Positions 54,555-64,000 of a stretch of DNA of 64,000 nt are shown one piece after another. Position 1 is the first letter of the stretch, and every line of letters starts with the position of its first letter. The stretch spans positions 1-64,000 of the forward strand of contig NZ_AXWP01000001.1 of NCBI RefSeq assembly GCF_000482725.1, written 5' to 3'. The notes under the pieces were generated by a model. The model saw only the letters and a program-made list of their open reading frames with translations, was not told where the DNA came from and did no database searches. The DNA comes from Psychromonas arctica DSM 14288 (GTDB lineage: Bacteria; Pseudomonadota; Gammaproteobacteria; Enterobacterales; Psychromonadaceae). Both the position numbers and the translations under genes were made by a program.

Positions 54555-56588
54555 ATGAAGCATTGCAAAGTATATGCAGGCATTATGATCGCGTTAACCG
54601 GTCAAGTCATGGCAGAAGAACCTTCACAGACAGAAATGATCATTGTGACAGGGGAAAAAATGAATAGAAATATCAAGGAGACCACCACAGCAATAACCCT
54701 AATTGAAGGTGAAGATATTGATAAAACGGGGGCCAAAACGGTGAATGATGTGATCATCAAAGCCCCCAATGTGGTCACATCAGGATTTGGTAGTGTTAAT
54801 ATTCGTGGTGTTAATGGTAGTGGAGCGGCAACCGGATTCTACGCGATTCGAAGTGGTGCTCGTCAACGTGTTGATACAAATGTCGATGGTGTTTCCGATG
54901 CATTTACTGGTTATAACTTTAGTGGTTCAGGAGTGTGGGATGTACAACAAGTAGAAGTAATGCGTGGCCCACAATCAACGACACAGGGTGAAAACTCTAT
55001 TGGTGGTGCCGTTTCAGTTAAAACCAACGACCCTACTTTTGCGCCAGAATATGCAATTCGTGGTGGTGCTGAAATTTACAAAAACGGTAATGTGATGAAA
55101 AATGTTGCATTAATGGCATCAGGCCCAATCAATGAACAATTAGCCTATCGCTTCGCATTCGACGGTACCGATGGACAAAGCTATATTACCTACGATGGCG
55201 ATACTGATACCGTGCCAGTCGATCCTGAAGATTCAAGAAACCTAAACTTCCGTGGTAAATTATTGTGGAAACCAGCCTTTAATGAAGATCTATCAATCAA
55301 ATTGACAGCTAATTACCGCAAAGCAGACGGCAACTATTTGAACTGGGCAAACTGGGACGATGGTTCAGGGCATGAAGATGAAAGCTTCACCTTAGGTACT
55401 AATTATAATGAAGGCCTTGGCCGCAACTACAGTTACAACACACGTATTCAAGATTCTAAAGTTTACAATATTTCTTCGGAAATTAAATATAAGTTTAGTA
55501 ATCAAATAGAAAGTAGCACCCTACTGTCATTTAATAGTCAGACAAATATTTTTGACCAATACCCAACCGAACAAACTTATAACTTTAAAGATAAAACGAG
55601 CAAAATAGAGAGCCAATTAACTTTCACACCAAGTAATTCTAAAGTCGATGGGTTTGTAGGTGTGATGGCTGCCGATCGGGAGAATACAGTTTCAAGTCAA
55701 AGCTTTTCTACAGAAGGTCAAACAGACGAAACACGCTTAGGTCTGTTCGGTGAAATGAATTATTACATTAACGATCAATTCACACTGACAACTGGTGCAC
55801 GAGTTCAATACGAAAAACAAGACAGATTATTTACTGCGACTTATGTGACTAATGATATAGATGATGATATTGAAGATGTGTTTGTATTACCTAAACTTGC
55901 TTTAACTTACAGCCCAAATGAAGATACAACGTTTGGAGTTTCAGTACGTCAAGGTTATAACTCAGGTGGGCTTGGTTACTATAACTACGCAGGTGCTTCT
56001 GAGGTTTATACTTATGAAAGTGAAACGGTCAATGCCTATGAACTAAGCGCTAAAACAGCATTAAATAACAGCACCACCATCAACACTGCCATTTTCTATA
56101 ATGACTACACAGACTACCAAGGTATTTCTGATTACAAAATCACTAACGTAGGTGAAGCACATACAATGGGGTTAGAAGTTGAATTATCTCACTGGTTAAC
56201 TGACAGCTTAGAAGTACGTCCGTCAATTGGTTTATTAAAAACTAAAGTTGATTCAGATGACAGCTTTGCAGGTAATGAATTATCAAATGCCCCAGAGCTA
56301 AATGCATCATTAGGATTAACACAATACATTGGCGAAAACCTAACACTAGGTGCTGATGTGACCTACGTCAGTGAATACTACTCTGACCTTGATAATACTG
56401 AAGATTACAAAGCGGGTAATTATGCAATCATAGGTACAAGTGTTGATTATACTGTCGGTGATCTATTAATCAGTGGTTACATCACTAACTTAACAGATGA
56501 AGACGTAGTGTATTTAATTAACGGTGGTTATCGTGCATCAGTAGGCCAAAGCCGCACTGTCGGTTTAAACTTAACTTACCGCATGTAA
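54555..56588 (+). CDS. TonB-dependent siderophore receptor
   Basis: 677 aa from the ATG at 54555 (MKHCKVYAG); the ATG at 54540 would put charged residues before the signal peptide. The signal peptide ends near QVMA-EE. A TonB-box-like ETEMIIVTGEK segment and plug domain (VNDVIIKAPNVVTSGFGSVNIRGVNGSG; VEVMRGPQSTTQGENSIGGAVSV) are followed by the 22-strand barrel, ending in the aromatic-rich SRTVGLNLTYRM. Outer-membrane gate for the ferric siderophore imported by the FepBDGC-like system. Confidence 0.93.
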   Translation: MKHCKVYAGIMIALTGQVMAEEPSQTEMIIVTGEKMNRNIKETTTAITLIEGEDIDKTGAKTVNDVIIKAPNVVTSGFGSVNIRGVNGSGAATGFYAIRSGARQRVDTNVDGVSDAFTGYNFSGSGVWDVQQVEVMRGPQSTTQGENSIGGAVSVKTNDPTFAPEYAIRGGAEIYKNGNVMKNVALMASGPINEQLAYRFAFDGTDGQSYITYDGDTDTVPVDPEDSRNLNFRGKLLWKPAFNEDLSIKLTANYRKADGNYLNWANWDDGSGHEDESFTLGTNYNEGLGRNYSYNTRIQDSKVYNISSEIKYKFSNQIESSTLLSFNSQTNIFDQYPTEQTYNFKDKTSKIESQLTFTPSNSKVDGFVGVMAADRENTVSSQSFSTEGQTDETRLGLFGEMNYYINDQFTLTTGARVQYEKQDRLFTATYVTNDIDDDIEDVFVLPKLALTYSPNEDTTFGVSVRQGYNSGGLGYYNYAGASEVYTYESETVNAYELSAKTALNNSTTINTAIFYNDYTDYQGISDYKITNVGEAHTMGLEVELSHWLTDSLEVRPSIGLLKTKVDSDDSFAGNELSNAPELNASLGLTQYIGENLTLGADVTYVSEYYSDLDNTEDYKAGNYAIIGTSVDYTVGDLLISGYITNLTDEDVVYLINGGYRASVGQSRTVGLNLTYRM

Positions 56589-56896
56589 TTAAAACTTGTA
56601 GTCCTTGCAGCTATAGCAATAGTTCAGTAATTTGGGGAGTTTTCACTAAGCAGGGCTAACGCCTCTAGCATTAAAAAAGGTGGATCAGCAATGATTCACC
56701 TTTTTTATTCATACAGCCAGCATTTAACCAAATACATTAAGTCTGAGGGTAAAGTTTACAACGCTGAAGTGATGTATTCTAATCTGCAAGGTTTAGTAAC
56801 CTTCCTCGATTAAAAATGCATATATCTACTGCTGGTTGTATTGCTACTTATTTAGCTACTCATATAGATAATTGATTCACTTAACAATAACTAGCA
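56589..56896. other. intergenic with receptor terminator
   Basis: Holds the terminator at 56673-56706. A 40-codon frame (56691-56813, starting MIHLFYSYSQHLT) begins inside the terminator without a ribosome site and may be a gene fragment. Nothing else seen. Confidence 0.5.
56673..56706. terminator. bidirectional rho-independent terminator
   Basis: AAAAAAGGTGGATCAGCAATGATTCACCTTTTTT: stem AAGGTGRATCA type with A- and T-tracts, between the receptor gene and the convergent DUF1499 gene. Confidence 0.85.
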
Positions 56897-57637
56897 TTAA
56901 AAATCCTCAATAAACTGACGAATTCGTTTGGCATTTTGTCCCCGATCACCACGACCTACTCGAGAGTGAGATCTAATATCTATAATACTACTGTTGCCAG
57001 TATCGCGAACTCGAATAACAATATCGTCTTTAAAGCCAAAAAAAGCGGTTGTAGCGACGGCTTCAATAACTCCGCTAACATCATCTTCTGCAATTAGTTT
57101 CCATCCTGAATCTGCAACTATTTTAAGACTACGTTCAAAAGCAGCTTGGCTACCAAGTTCTGATTGGATAGGTGCAATATCAGGAAATGCGACTGATTGC
57201 CTTGCCACAGCCGATTCACCAGGATAAACCAAAGTATTGCTATCACTAGGTCTAACTCCTGCAACTGCATCGAATTTAGGCGGATCTAAAGTGTCTGTTG
57301 AAATATCATTAAGTGCAGGCCCTGCAGGCGAGTCATATTCAGAGGGTTGACTAGTTACAGCTACAAAAACGAGCGCAGAAAGCATTAGTGCCGCAATCCC
57401 ACTCATTAAGCTCGAAATAAGCTCTCTACGAATCAATGAAACGATCAAAATTACAGTCGAAAAAATAGCGATACCGGCACTTACCTGAACAGTCAATCTT
57501 GTTATTCCTGCGGCATCCCTAAACCCCATCGTTCCACCTTTTACACTAAACATGCACCAAACAACGACTGATATGCAAGCAACACTGGCAACGAGTGCAA
57601 GAGCAGCCCATTTTTTCGGTTTTTGTAATAATGGCAT
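56897..57637 (-). CDS. DUF1499 family membrane protein
   Basis: 246 aa. About three transmembrane helices in residues 12-110 (WAALALVASVACISVVVWCMF; GIAIFSTVILIVSLI; LMSGIAALMLSALVFVAV), followed by the soluble DUF1499 domain with AFERSLKIVADSGWKLIAEDDVSGVIEAVATTAFFGFKDDIVIRV and IDIRSHSRVGRGDRGQNAKRIRQF. Function unknown. Single gene. Confidence 0.88.
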   Translation of the reverse strand: MPLLQKPKKWAALALVASVACISVVVWCMFSVKGGTMGFRDAAGITRLTVQVSAGIAIFSTVILIVSLIRRELISSLMSGIAALMLSALVFVAVTSQPSEYDSPAGPALNDISTDTLDPPKFDAVAGVRPSDSNTLVYPGESAVARQSVAFPDIAPIQSELGSQAAFERSLKIVADSGWKLIAEDDVSGVIEAVATTAFFGFKDDIVIRVRDTGNSSIIDIRSHSRVGRGDRGQNAKRIRQFIEDF

Positions 57638-57956
57638 TAAAAATCTTTCCTTTTTTTAAAAAATCACATTAGATATCTATTTAACTTCACTTTATTTATG
57701 AACCACAAAAAATTTCATTTTAAACATTTTATAACTCAAATTGGGTCGAGCTTACAGAGGAATAGGTTAAGGCTAGGTTAATAAAGACAGGGAGTAGGTA
57801 ACAACATATCGTGAAGAACTATCGCCTCAAAACCACAGAGATTAACATTAATTTTCAAAGGAAAAATCTGACTATCATTCCAAGCTCCCCGCCTCCCAAA
57901 AAAAGCTAGATAAAGAGAAACAACCTCAATCAATTGTTAGGTGCGAGTGACGTCCT
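57638..57956. other. intergenic, no gene seen
   Basis: 319 bp. A GTTAGGTGCG near 57938 resembles the right end of an integron attC site, but no partner site was found. Otherwise nothing recognised. Confidence 0.4.
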
Positions 57957-58541
57957 TTATATTTGAAGCAGCTTTTTCAATTCACAGGGGTTTATTAAAC
58001 CATTTTCATCAATATCTACAAAAAATGGAATTTGCCAGCGTTGGGTTTTCTTGCCTGACTCAGAAAACACCTTAGTACCAACACCCCCTCTATCTTCGCT
58101 CCACGGCGGAAATACTCTAAAGCCAGTTTTTCCTTTACTTTTTACCGAAGCTAAAATCCCTTTTTCAACTAAAAGAGAAACAGGAAAGATAAACATGCCA
58201 TATTTAGTGCTATGTTCAAGCCCTTCCGAAATATTCGAATGGCTCTCTACTTGTATAAATAAATAATCGAGATCATCAGATGTTAATGGTATAGGTTTAT
58301 TATTATTTAAATCCTCTGAAGGGCGTTGCCAAACAGCCAAAAAAGCGCCTGGTCTATCTGAAGTAACCTTGCCCTTGCGATAAACAATACTTCGACCATT
58401 GAGATGAAAGTTTAACCCTTCATATTTAGCGCTTTCAGGGGGCGGATCTAGCGTTACCTTCTGTGTTATTTGATAACCTGATGGCACAAACTCTTTAATT
58501 AATAAAAATTCTAACTCATGTCGATAGTTTTTATTTCCCAA
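57957..58541 (-). CDS. MepB family protein
   Basis: 194 aa. Family motifs: SIVYRKGKVTSDRPGAFLAVWQRP, YGMFIFPVSLLVEKGIL, GKTGFRVFPPWSEDR and a late TQRWQIPFFVDI. MepB proteins occur singly or beside the MepRA efflux genes of Staphylococcus; biochemical role unknown. Here it stands alone with no efflux pump nearby. Confidence 0.8.
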   Translation of the reverse strand: MGNKNYRHELEFLLIKEFVPSGYQITQKVTLDPPPESAKYEGLNFHLNGRSIVYRKGKVTSDRPGAFLAVWQRPSEDLNNNKPIPLTSDDLDYLFIQVESHSNISEGLEHSTKYGMFIFPVSLLVEKGILASVKSKGKTGFRVFPPWSEDRGGVGTKVFSESGKKTQRWQIPFFVDIDENGLINPCELKKLLQI

Positions 58542-58681
58542 AATACACCTTTAAAATTTAACCTTATTAAGCTATTAACATAAAATTAGATCAAATACCT
58601 GACACATTGCTAAGCGGAAAATAATGGTTGGCTATATTCACGAAGCAAACGACAACTGTTATTTTTTGTTTAAGCAACTTG

Positions 58682-59089
58682 TCAGGCATTTGCACAACGC
58701 ATTAATTTAATGCCACCGACATCAGTCGAAAAATCAAAACTAGAATAGAACGATTCCATTTCAGGTAAGCAATATAACTCGAAATGCTTTACCTTTTTTA
58801 ACTTTTCATGGTTTTTAATAAGACTCATCATTTTTTGCCCTACCCCATTGCCACGACAACTATTACTTACAATCACATCAAAGATAATTGCCTTGTAAAT
58901 AAAGTCGCTAATAATACGAGTAAAGCCAATTAAGTTACTGTCATCGTCGAGTATTCCAATACAAATTTGAGAGCCTTTTACACAATCTATTGTATCTTCT
59001 AGCGAGCGATCTTTAGCCCACCAGACTTCTTTATATAATTGATGAACTTGCTTTATATGCTCATCTGAAAATTCGTAGATAATCGTCAT
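58682..59089 (-). CDS. GNAT family acetyltransferase
   Basis: 135 aa from the Met at 59089 (MTIIYEFSDEHIKQVH); the longer frame from 59158 adds 23 residues unlike the family start. GNAT core: QICIGILDDDSNLIGFTRIISD, then AIIFDVIVSNSCRGNGVGQKMMSLI with the R-x-x-G-x-G acetyl-CoA site, and FELYCLPEMESFYSSFDF. Substrate unknown. Confidence 0.88.
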   Translation of the reverse strand: MTIIYEFSDEHIKQVHQLYKEVWWAKDRSLEDTIDCVKGSQICIGILDDDSNLIGFTRIISDFIYKAIIFDVIVSNSCRGNGVGQKMMSLIKNHEKLKKVKHFELYCLPEMESFYSSFDFSTDVGGIKLMRCANA

Positions 59090-59158
59090 ATTTGATACAT
59101 GCCTAACGAGGCTGTAGAATTTCTCATTTTCAGCCTGATTATTTAAAATAAAAATCAC

Positions 59159-59604
59159 ATTAATTCACATTTACTTGAGATTCAAATAGATTATTCACTT
59201 TTCAATAAATGATTGATTAAATTGAGTTGTAAAAACGTAGATGAGGCTAATTAGGCTGTATTATTGAGGCTAAAGGGCTTTGACCTGGCTTAATATAAAC
59301 TATTCCTTAACTTCTCATCTTTATAAGGAACAGTATGATCAAGGCAATACATCTGCCACTGGGTATTCACTTTCTATTGATAGATTGTGTAAAAACGCCG
59401 TTTAATTGGCGCCGCCTTTGCTTAAACGAAAAATGCTAAACGTAATGAACGACTCATCAATACCCCTATAAATTAAGAGTGAAGAATACAAATCTAGCTT
59501 AAATAATTAACAAATAAAAAATGAAAAATCTGACCTTATATTTTAGGAATGTCTTCCCCTTGTACAATAGAGGGGAAGAGTATTAGGTTGGTTTAAGAAT
59601 GGGG
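59159..59604. other. intergenic, no gene seen
   Basis: About 445 bp, AT-rich, between the GNAT gene and the end of the molybdo-hydroxylase operon. No strong hairpin, tRNA or repeat recognised. Confidence 0.45.
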
Positions 59605-60921
59605 TTAATTATGAACTTTTACTCCCATATGATTTAAATAACCATCTTCATTCAATTGCTCTCTCACCTCTTTAACTTCTGATGCGGTAATCTCAGAGCT
59701 GGTTTTATTACCCCATGTTGTATTTGCAAAATTAACTAAGTTAGCAACATCCTTATCTGAAATACTATCCGTAAAAGAAGTCATCGCAACAGACCCTTTT
59801 ACTAAACTTTCTTGCTGTTTTGGAAGACCTCGAAGGACCACTGCAATAGCATTAAAAGCAGAATCATCTTTGAAGACGGAATTCTTATTCAATGCGACTA
59901 CTGCATTGGGTTTTCCTAAACCATCAGCCCCATGGCAACCTGAACAATACGCTGCATAAGTGTTATATCCTTTGTCTGACTTTTGTTGTGCAGATAAATA
60001 AACCCTAGGTGGTGTAAGTGAAGCATCTATCTCACCTGGTTTCATATCCAATAGGTATACAGACATAGCTAAACGTTGTGCTGGCGTTAAATGGCTTAAG
60101 CTTTCTTGAATAACCAATTTCATACCACCGAACGTTGCACCTTGATCTGAATTACCTGTTTCAAAAAAATCGGTTAAAGAGCTTAACGTCCAACCATTTT
60201 TCTTTAGTGCTTCTGGTGTGATAGAAACTGCATTCCAACCTTCAAGTACTTGGCCTTCTAGTGCTTGCTCTGTTTTCATTGCATATGCTAAATTTCTTGG
60301 CGTATGGCACTCACCACAGTGACCTGAAGCTTCGACTAAGTACTTTCCTTCATTCCACTGATCACTTTTACTTACATCCTCTTTAAAATCAGTGTCATCA
60401 AAAAACACTTGATTCCATGCGCCTAATGTAAAACGAATATTTGCTGGAAAAATAATATTATTATCTATGTTTTTCACAGGAATGCCGTTGATAGTTTTCA
60501 TATAAGCCCATAATGCATCCATGTCTTCATCACTTAATTTTCGATAAGATGTGTAAGGCATCGCTGGATACAAGTTACCGCTGTTTTTAGAATAACCATA
60601 TTTTACGGCATGATAAAAATCTTCACGGCTATAATTCCCGATACCATATTGTTTATCCTGCGTTATATTTGTTGAATACAATGGGCCAAAAGGTGTCTCG
60701 AATTCTAATCCCCCAATATAATCTGCACCACCTTCTGTGGTGTGGCAAGCAAGACAGTCACCTTCATAAGCAACAGCTTTACCGCGTGTTATTTTCTGCT
60801 CTAATGTCAACGTAGATTCTTTTTCTGCAGGAACCTCAACATGAAGCCCACTCCCGTAATAGATAAACAGTAGTACAGCTGCGAGTATGGTAATAAAACT
60901 AAAACTGATAATTTTTTTCAT
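59605..60921 (-). CDS. triheme cytochrome c subunit of a molybdo-hydroxylase
   Basis: 438 aa from the ATG at 60921 (AGTAGGTG before it). One N-terminal membrane anchor/signal (IISFSFITILAAVLLFIYYGSG), then three heme motifs: CLACHTT, CGECHTP and CSGCHGA, each with a later Met ligand. Same architecture as the cytochrome subunit of membrane alcohol or aldehyde dehydrogenases. It receives electrons from the Mo and 2Fe-2S subunits of the two genes upstream and passes them to the respiratory chain on the periplasmic side. Confidence 0.92.
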   Translation of the reverse strand: MKKIISFSFITILAAVLLFIYYGSGLHVEVPAEKESTLTLEQKITRGKAVAYEGDCLACHTTEGGADYIGGLEFETPFGPLYSTNITQDKQYGIGNYSREDFYHAVKYGYSKNSGNLYPAMPYTSYRKLSDEDMDALWAYMKTINGIPVKNIDNNIIFPANIRFTLGAWNQVFFDDTDFKEDVSKSDQWNEGKYLVEASGHCGECHTPRNLAYAMKTEQALEGQVLEGWNAVSITPEALKKNGWTLSSLTDFFETGNSDQGATFGGMKLVIQESLSHLTPAQRLAMSVYLLDMKPGEIDASLTPPRVYLSAQQKSDKGYNTYAAYCSGCHGADGLGKPNAVVALNKNSVFKDDSAFNAIAVVLRGLPKQQESLVKGSVAMTSFTDSISDKDVANLVNFANTTWGNKTSSEITASEVKEVREQLNEDGYLNHMGVKVHN

Positions 60922-60927
60922 AATCAC

Positions 60928-61461
60928 CTACTTAATGAGTTCAGGTTGCGAAAGAATTAATGTTTCCATTGCCTCATAATATTTCACATAACCGGTGCAA
61001 CGACAGACATGTTCCCCTAATGATGCTTCAATAGACTCTCGAAGTTGTTCTTTTGCGATAGGGGTTTTCTTTAATTCTTCGTAATAACCAACAGCTTCAT
61101 TAACAAACCCAGATGTGCACCAACCACATTGAAATGAAAAGTTCTCAATGAATGCCTGTTGAACAGGGTGTAATGTCATTTCTTGTGTTTTAACATCAAT
61201 CCGTGCATGACCTTCAATAGTAGTTAATTCCATACCATTAAATGCAGCAACACCAGTAATACAAGTTCTATGAGTGTTATGGCCTGTCATCGTTTTTTCT
61301 AAAATCACACAGGCATGACAAATACCTGCACCACAACCAAACTTAGTGCCGGTTAAATTTAAATATTCATGTAAAAAGGCAATCATCATCGTACCTTCAG
61401 GTACTTTTGTTGGGCCAACTTTTTTTCCATTTAAGGTAAATTCTATTTCGTTATAATTCAT
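60928..61461 (-). CDS. 2Fe-2S subunit of an aldehyde/isoquinoline oxidoreductase
   Basis: 177 aa, slightly longer than IorA/CoxS (about 150-165). N-terminal plant-type ferredoxin cluster: GCGAGICHACVILE plus THRTC; C-terminal four-helix cluster: FQCGWCTSGF and EHVCRCTGYVKYYEAM. It transfers electrons from the Mo cofactor to the cytochrome c subunit. Overlaps the large-subunit gene end by 4 bp. Confidence 0.93.
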   Translation of the reverse strand: MNYNEIEFTLNGKKVGPTKVPEGTMMIAFLHEYLNLTGTKFGCGAGICHACVILEKTMTGHNTHRTCITGVAAFNGMELTTIEGHARIDVKTQEMTLHPVQQAFIENFSFQCGWCTSGFVNEAVGYYEELKKTPIAKEQLRESIEASLGEHVCRCTGYVKYYEAMETLILSQPELIK

Positions 61462-64000
61462 CCGTTTAATCTCTTTTTAATTTGTTCTGCGGTAATTGGC
61501 GTTTGATCGAAGCGTTGTCTTGTCGCATGAAAAATAGCATCTTGGACTGCTGAAATAACAGGCATCATAACAACTTCTGCAATGCCTTTAGGGCGTGCTG
61601 TTTTATCTGATGTAGGGAGAATTTCAGAGGTCATTGTCCAAACGTTTACATCTCTCGCCATCGGCACGTGGTAACGATTAAGGTTCCATGTGCCGTTACC
61701 AGCACCTTCTTCAAATGAAGGTAAATATTCATGTAACACATGTCCTAACCCCATGACTAGCCCTCCTTGTATTTGACCTTCAACGATAGGTTGAGAAATA
61801 ACCGGTCCTGCATCAAGTACACTGTGACTACTTAATATTTCAACCTTACCAGTATGTTTACTGATTGCTAATTCGATGAGGCAATCACAAGGTGCGTAAT
61901 AGGTCACCATGGCATTGTTATAGCTGGTACTTGGGTATTTAACCCAATTACGTTTAATTAAATGATATCCGAGGTTATCCATGGATTGTTTTTTAGAGGC
62001 TGTTGCGCCATTGCCGTAACGAACAGCTAATGCGTCTAATGAGTGAATGCGTTTATCACCCTCAATCTCAAATTCAGCTTCAGTCCAAGACCAGCGATTA
62101 ACGGTATGAGCAACAGAGCCAGTAATAAGACCTTGGTCGTGTGCTTTTTTAGCTAATATAGCAAGTGATAATGGTTTATTGTCTTCAAATGTTAACTTGC
62201 CATCACGCCATTTAGCGTTGCTTAAGTCAGCGTTCGTTTTTAATTTCCACAGTAAACGTGCGGCAGGCAAAATGCCGTAAAGATAAACTATATTACAAGC
62301 CCCTTTAGTCGCTTCTGTTTGGAATGTTGCTGAGTCTGAAGCACTACTTGCCATATGCTTCACTGGTGTCCATAGAGGATCTTTAGACATTTCATCTTGT
62401 TTTTCTTGACTGATAATATATGGGTTATCAGTTTCATACAGTTGTAATGCTTTCCATGTTTCGGTGACGGCTATTTTCACTTCACCGGCAGCTTGCCCAA
62501 AAAAATCATGGGTCAATAATCCTTGGCTTGTTTGAGCACCAGAACCCATTTCCATGTATTCTATTTCAAGAATTATTTCACCGTCAGCAGTAATATTAAC
62601 CGCCGAATTAGGCCCAACATTACCAGTGCCATAGTTTTTTGATAATAAGGAATAACCTACGCCAAACAATTTATCAGGGTTGATTGCTTCATAGCTTTTT
62701 TTATTCGTAAATCTTTGTTGCCAAACAGGGTGTTTTTCCGCTTTATCTAATATTTCTAAGTATCGGAGTTCACCGTCAATTTTGGCACCTTGCGTATTAA
62801 GGTCATTAGTTTTTAATAGATTTTTTCGGCGAATTTCAAATGGGTCCACGTCTAGTTCAGCTGCTGCTTGAGTAATCATCAAGTCAATCACAGGCATACA
62901 TTGAACGGACCCATAACCCCGCATTGAACCAGAGGCTACGTTACGAGATTGGAAAGCGGTCGCTTGTAAATCACTTTTAGGAATATTGAAGATACCTTGC
63001 ATAGCTGACATACCAGCAGAGGCAACACTTGCTGAAAAATTCTCTCGGCCACCACCATCAACTTCTGATTTAGATGTTAACGATTCAATCTTCAATGTTT
63101 TTTTATTGATAGCTAATTGGTTATGAATCTTAAATGGATGACGTTTTAAGCCTGATTGAAATTGCTGGTATCGGTCATTTGCAATACGGATAGGATTGCC
63201 ATCTGAAAATAAACTCGCGGCTAACGCATAGAAAGGAAATACTGAATGATCTTTTGCGCCAAACCCCCCACCTACAAATCCAGAATAAAGCACTAAGTTT
63301 TTAGTTTCTTTACCTTGCTTAGAAGCTTTAACCATATGCACGGCCATTTCAGTAAAATCTGTTGGATCTTGACAGGTGACCGCCCCATGAAGCGTTTTTT
63401 CTTTATCATCGTACCAAATATTGGCAGCTTCAGGTTCCAGCATTACAGGGTCAACAATTTGCGTTTGGTAATGTCTATCAACAACATGTAAATCTGGGTT
63501 GGACATATCTTGGATTATTTTATCAGCATAAAACATACCTCTTTCACTCAAACTTCCATTCACATTTTTGGTTGTCGGCCATTTAGGTTGTCTTAATTGA
63601 TAAGCAGGGAAAAATAATCCATCTTTGAAGGGCGAAAAGGTATCGACACCTTCTGTTTTATCCCCTGCAATTCTAATAACTCGCCACGCCGCATAAGGGT
63701 TACGTTCATAAAGGGGAGTTTTATCACCGTACTCAACTAGGTTAGGATTAAAGTCTAAACGTGATTTTGCAGCGTTAAAATCATCAAATTGGTCAAATAA
63801 TAAAATAGCGACTGGATGACCGATGAAATGAGCCGTTTTACCTTTCGGTAGTAACATATCTTCACCATGAAACTCAGGCAAATAGATATTATTTTCTATT
63901 AAATCTTCCGACAATATGACTTTTGTTGGTGGTTTTTCTAAGAAACTTAAATTGATATCTTTGAATATATGATCTGCTTGCGTCGCACAAACGATGTAAC
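61458..64000 (-). CDS. molybdopterin-binding subunit, aldehyde oxidase/isoquinoline 1-oxidoreductase type (5' end outside window)
   Basis: The frame stays open to the right edge. Visible in-frame residues before the TTG at 63914 read IVCATQADHIFKDINLSFLEKPPTKVIL, so the true N-terminus is outside. Over 840 residues are present. Xanthine-oxidase-family motifs: VLYSGFVGGGFGAKDHSVFP (Mo-cofactor loop), ASGSMRGYGSVQCMPVID, and a C-terminal VLDAGPVISQPIVEGQIQGGLVMGLGHVLHEY with a late RPKGIAE acidic residue. It hydroxylates an aldehyde or N-heterocycle; substrate unknown. Confidence 0.9.
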   Translation of the reverse strand, partial: YIVCATQADHIFKDINLSFLEKPPTKVILSEDLIENNIYLPEFHGEDMLLPKGKTAHFIGHPVAILLFDQFDDFNAAKSRLDFNPNLVEYGDKTPLYERNPYAAWRVIRIAGDKTEGVDTFSPFKDGLFFPAYQLRQPKWPTTKNVNGSLSERGMFYADKIIQDMSNPDLHVVDRHYQTQIVDPVMLEPEAANIWYDDKEKTLHGAVTCQDPTDFTEMAVHMVKASKQGKETKNLVLYSGFVGGGFGAKDHSVFPFYALAASLFSDGNPIRIANDRYQQFQSGLKRHPFKIHNQLAINKKTLKIESLTSKSEVDGGGRENFSASVASAGMSAMQGIFNIPKSDLQATAFQSRNVASGSMRGYGSVQCMPVIDLMITQAAAELDVDPFEIRRKNLLKTNDLNTQGAKIDGELRYLEILDKAEKHPVWQQRFTNKKSYEAINPDKLFGVGYSLLSKNYGTGNVGPNSAVNITADGEIILEIEYMEMGSGAQTSQGLLTHDFFGQAAGEVKIAVTETWKALQLYETDNPYIISQEKQDEMSKDPLWTPVKHMASSASDSATFQTEATKGACNIVYLYGILPAARLLWKLKTNADLSNAKWRDGKLTFEDNKPLSLAILAKKAHDQGLITGSVAHTVNRWSWTEAEFEIEGDKRIHSLDALAVRYGNGATASKKQSMDNLGYHLIKRNWVKYPSTSYNNAMVTYYAPCDCLIELAISKHTGKVEILSSHSVLDAGPVISQPIVEGQIQGGLVMGLGHVLHEYLPSFEEGAGNGTWNLNRYHVPMARDVNVWTMTSEILPTSDKTARPKGIAEVVMMPVISAVQDAIFHATRQRFDQTPITAEQIKKRLNG

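Noticed and set aside
56691..56813. 40-codon frame after the TonB receptor
   Set aside because: The start lies inside a terminator stem, there is no ribosome site, and the peptide matches nothing recognised; possibly a decayed fragment.
57930..59110. MepB and GNAT genes bracketed by GTTAGGT and GCCTAAC, looking like integron cassettes
   Set aside because: Neither core site has a correctly spaced partner within 60-140 bp, no integrase is near, and the genes are in ordinary single-gene settings.

Overview
The window is AT-rich bacterial DNA from a gammaproteobacterium. The TCA gene order (sdhCDAB-sucABCD divergent from gltA), aat, serB facing a YtjB/Smp-like gene, a DUF2058 (YaiL-like) protein and a TonB/FepBCDG-type iron locus all point to the Alteromonadales/Vibrionales. 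A cold-marine Psychromonas/Moritella-like host is my best guess, but it is a guess.

Layout. (1) 1-299: non-coding sequence that looks like the 5' part of a group II intron on the minus strand. It lies directly behind a decayed second copy of the sucD 3' end and terminator (300-424). (2) 551-9998, minus strand: the complete sdhCDAB-sucABCD operon (succinate dehydrogenase, 2-oxoglutarate dehydrogenase E1/E2, succinyl-CoA synthetase), with gltA (citrate synthase) divergent at 10397-11674. (3) 11814-19438: core genes, namely an orphan protein, aat, a CBS-domain protein, a DUF2058 protein, a PilZ-like protein, serB and smp. (4) 19577-47609: a genomic island of about 28 kb in a tRNA-Val(GAC) gene. 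It has a P4-type integrase next to the tRNA and a near-perfect copy of the tRNA 3' end at 47590-47609. (5) 48021-56588: a catecholate-type siderophore uptake locus (lipoprotein binding protein, two permeases, ATPase, Fes-like esterase, AraC regulator, TonB receptor) with Fur-box-like sequences. (6) 56897-59089: a DUF1499 membrane protein, a MepB-like protein and a GNAT acetyltransferase. (7) 59605-64000: a molybdenum hydroxylase of the aldehyde/isoquinoline oxidoreductase type (cytochrome c, 2Fe-2S and Mo subunits), cut by the right window edge.

The island is the most unusual part. Its left half is one long minus-strand operon with overlapping genes: N6-adenine methyltransferase (remnant) - specificity subunit - unknown 390 aa - 1437-aa ATPase - unknown 278 aa - NurA-like protein - HerA ATPase - PD-(D/E)XK-like nuclease - Ser/Thr kinase with a helical-repeat tail - JAB/MPN-like protein. 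The combination of methyltransferase, nuclease, ATPase and kinase genes resembles the methylation-associated defence system (MADS) and MADS-like loci. Here the methyltransferase has been cut off by an IS21-family element (35666-38266). No target duplication is visible, and the gene on the far side is unrelated, so the IS probably also mediated a deletion. The modification gene, and probably the operon promoter, are gone while the restriction-type genes stay open.

To the right of the IS are a truncated coiled-coil gene, a 50-aa Gly/Ser-rich small protein coupled to it, and a 729-aa protein with a C-terminal nuclease domain. Beyond these is a mobile-element core: AlpA-like regulator, RadC-like and DUF2787 proteins, two paralogous inovirus-Gp2-like (HUH-like) proteins, each preceded by the same palindrome, and a putative DNA-binding protein before the right att site.
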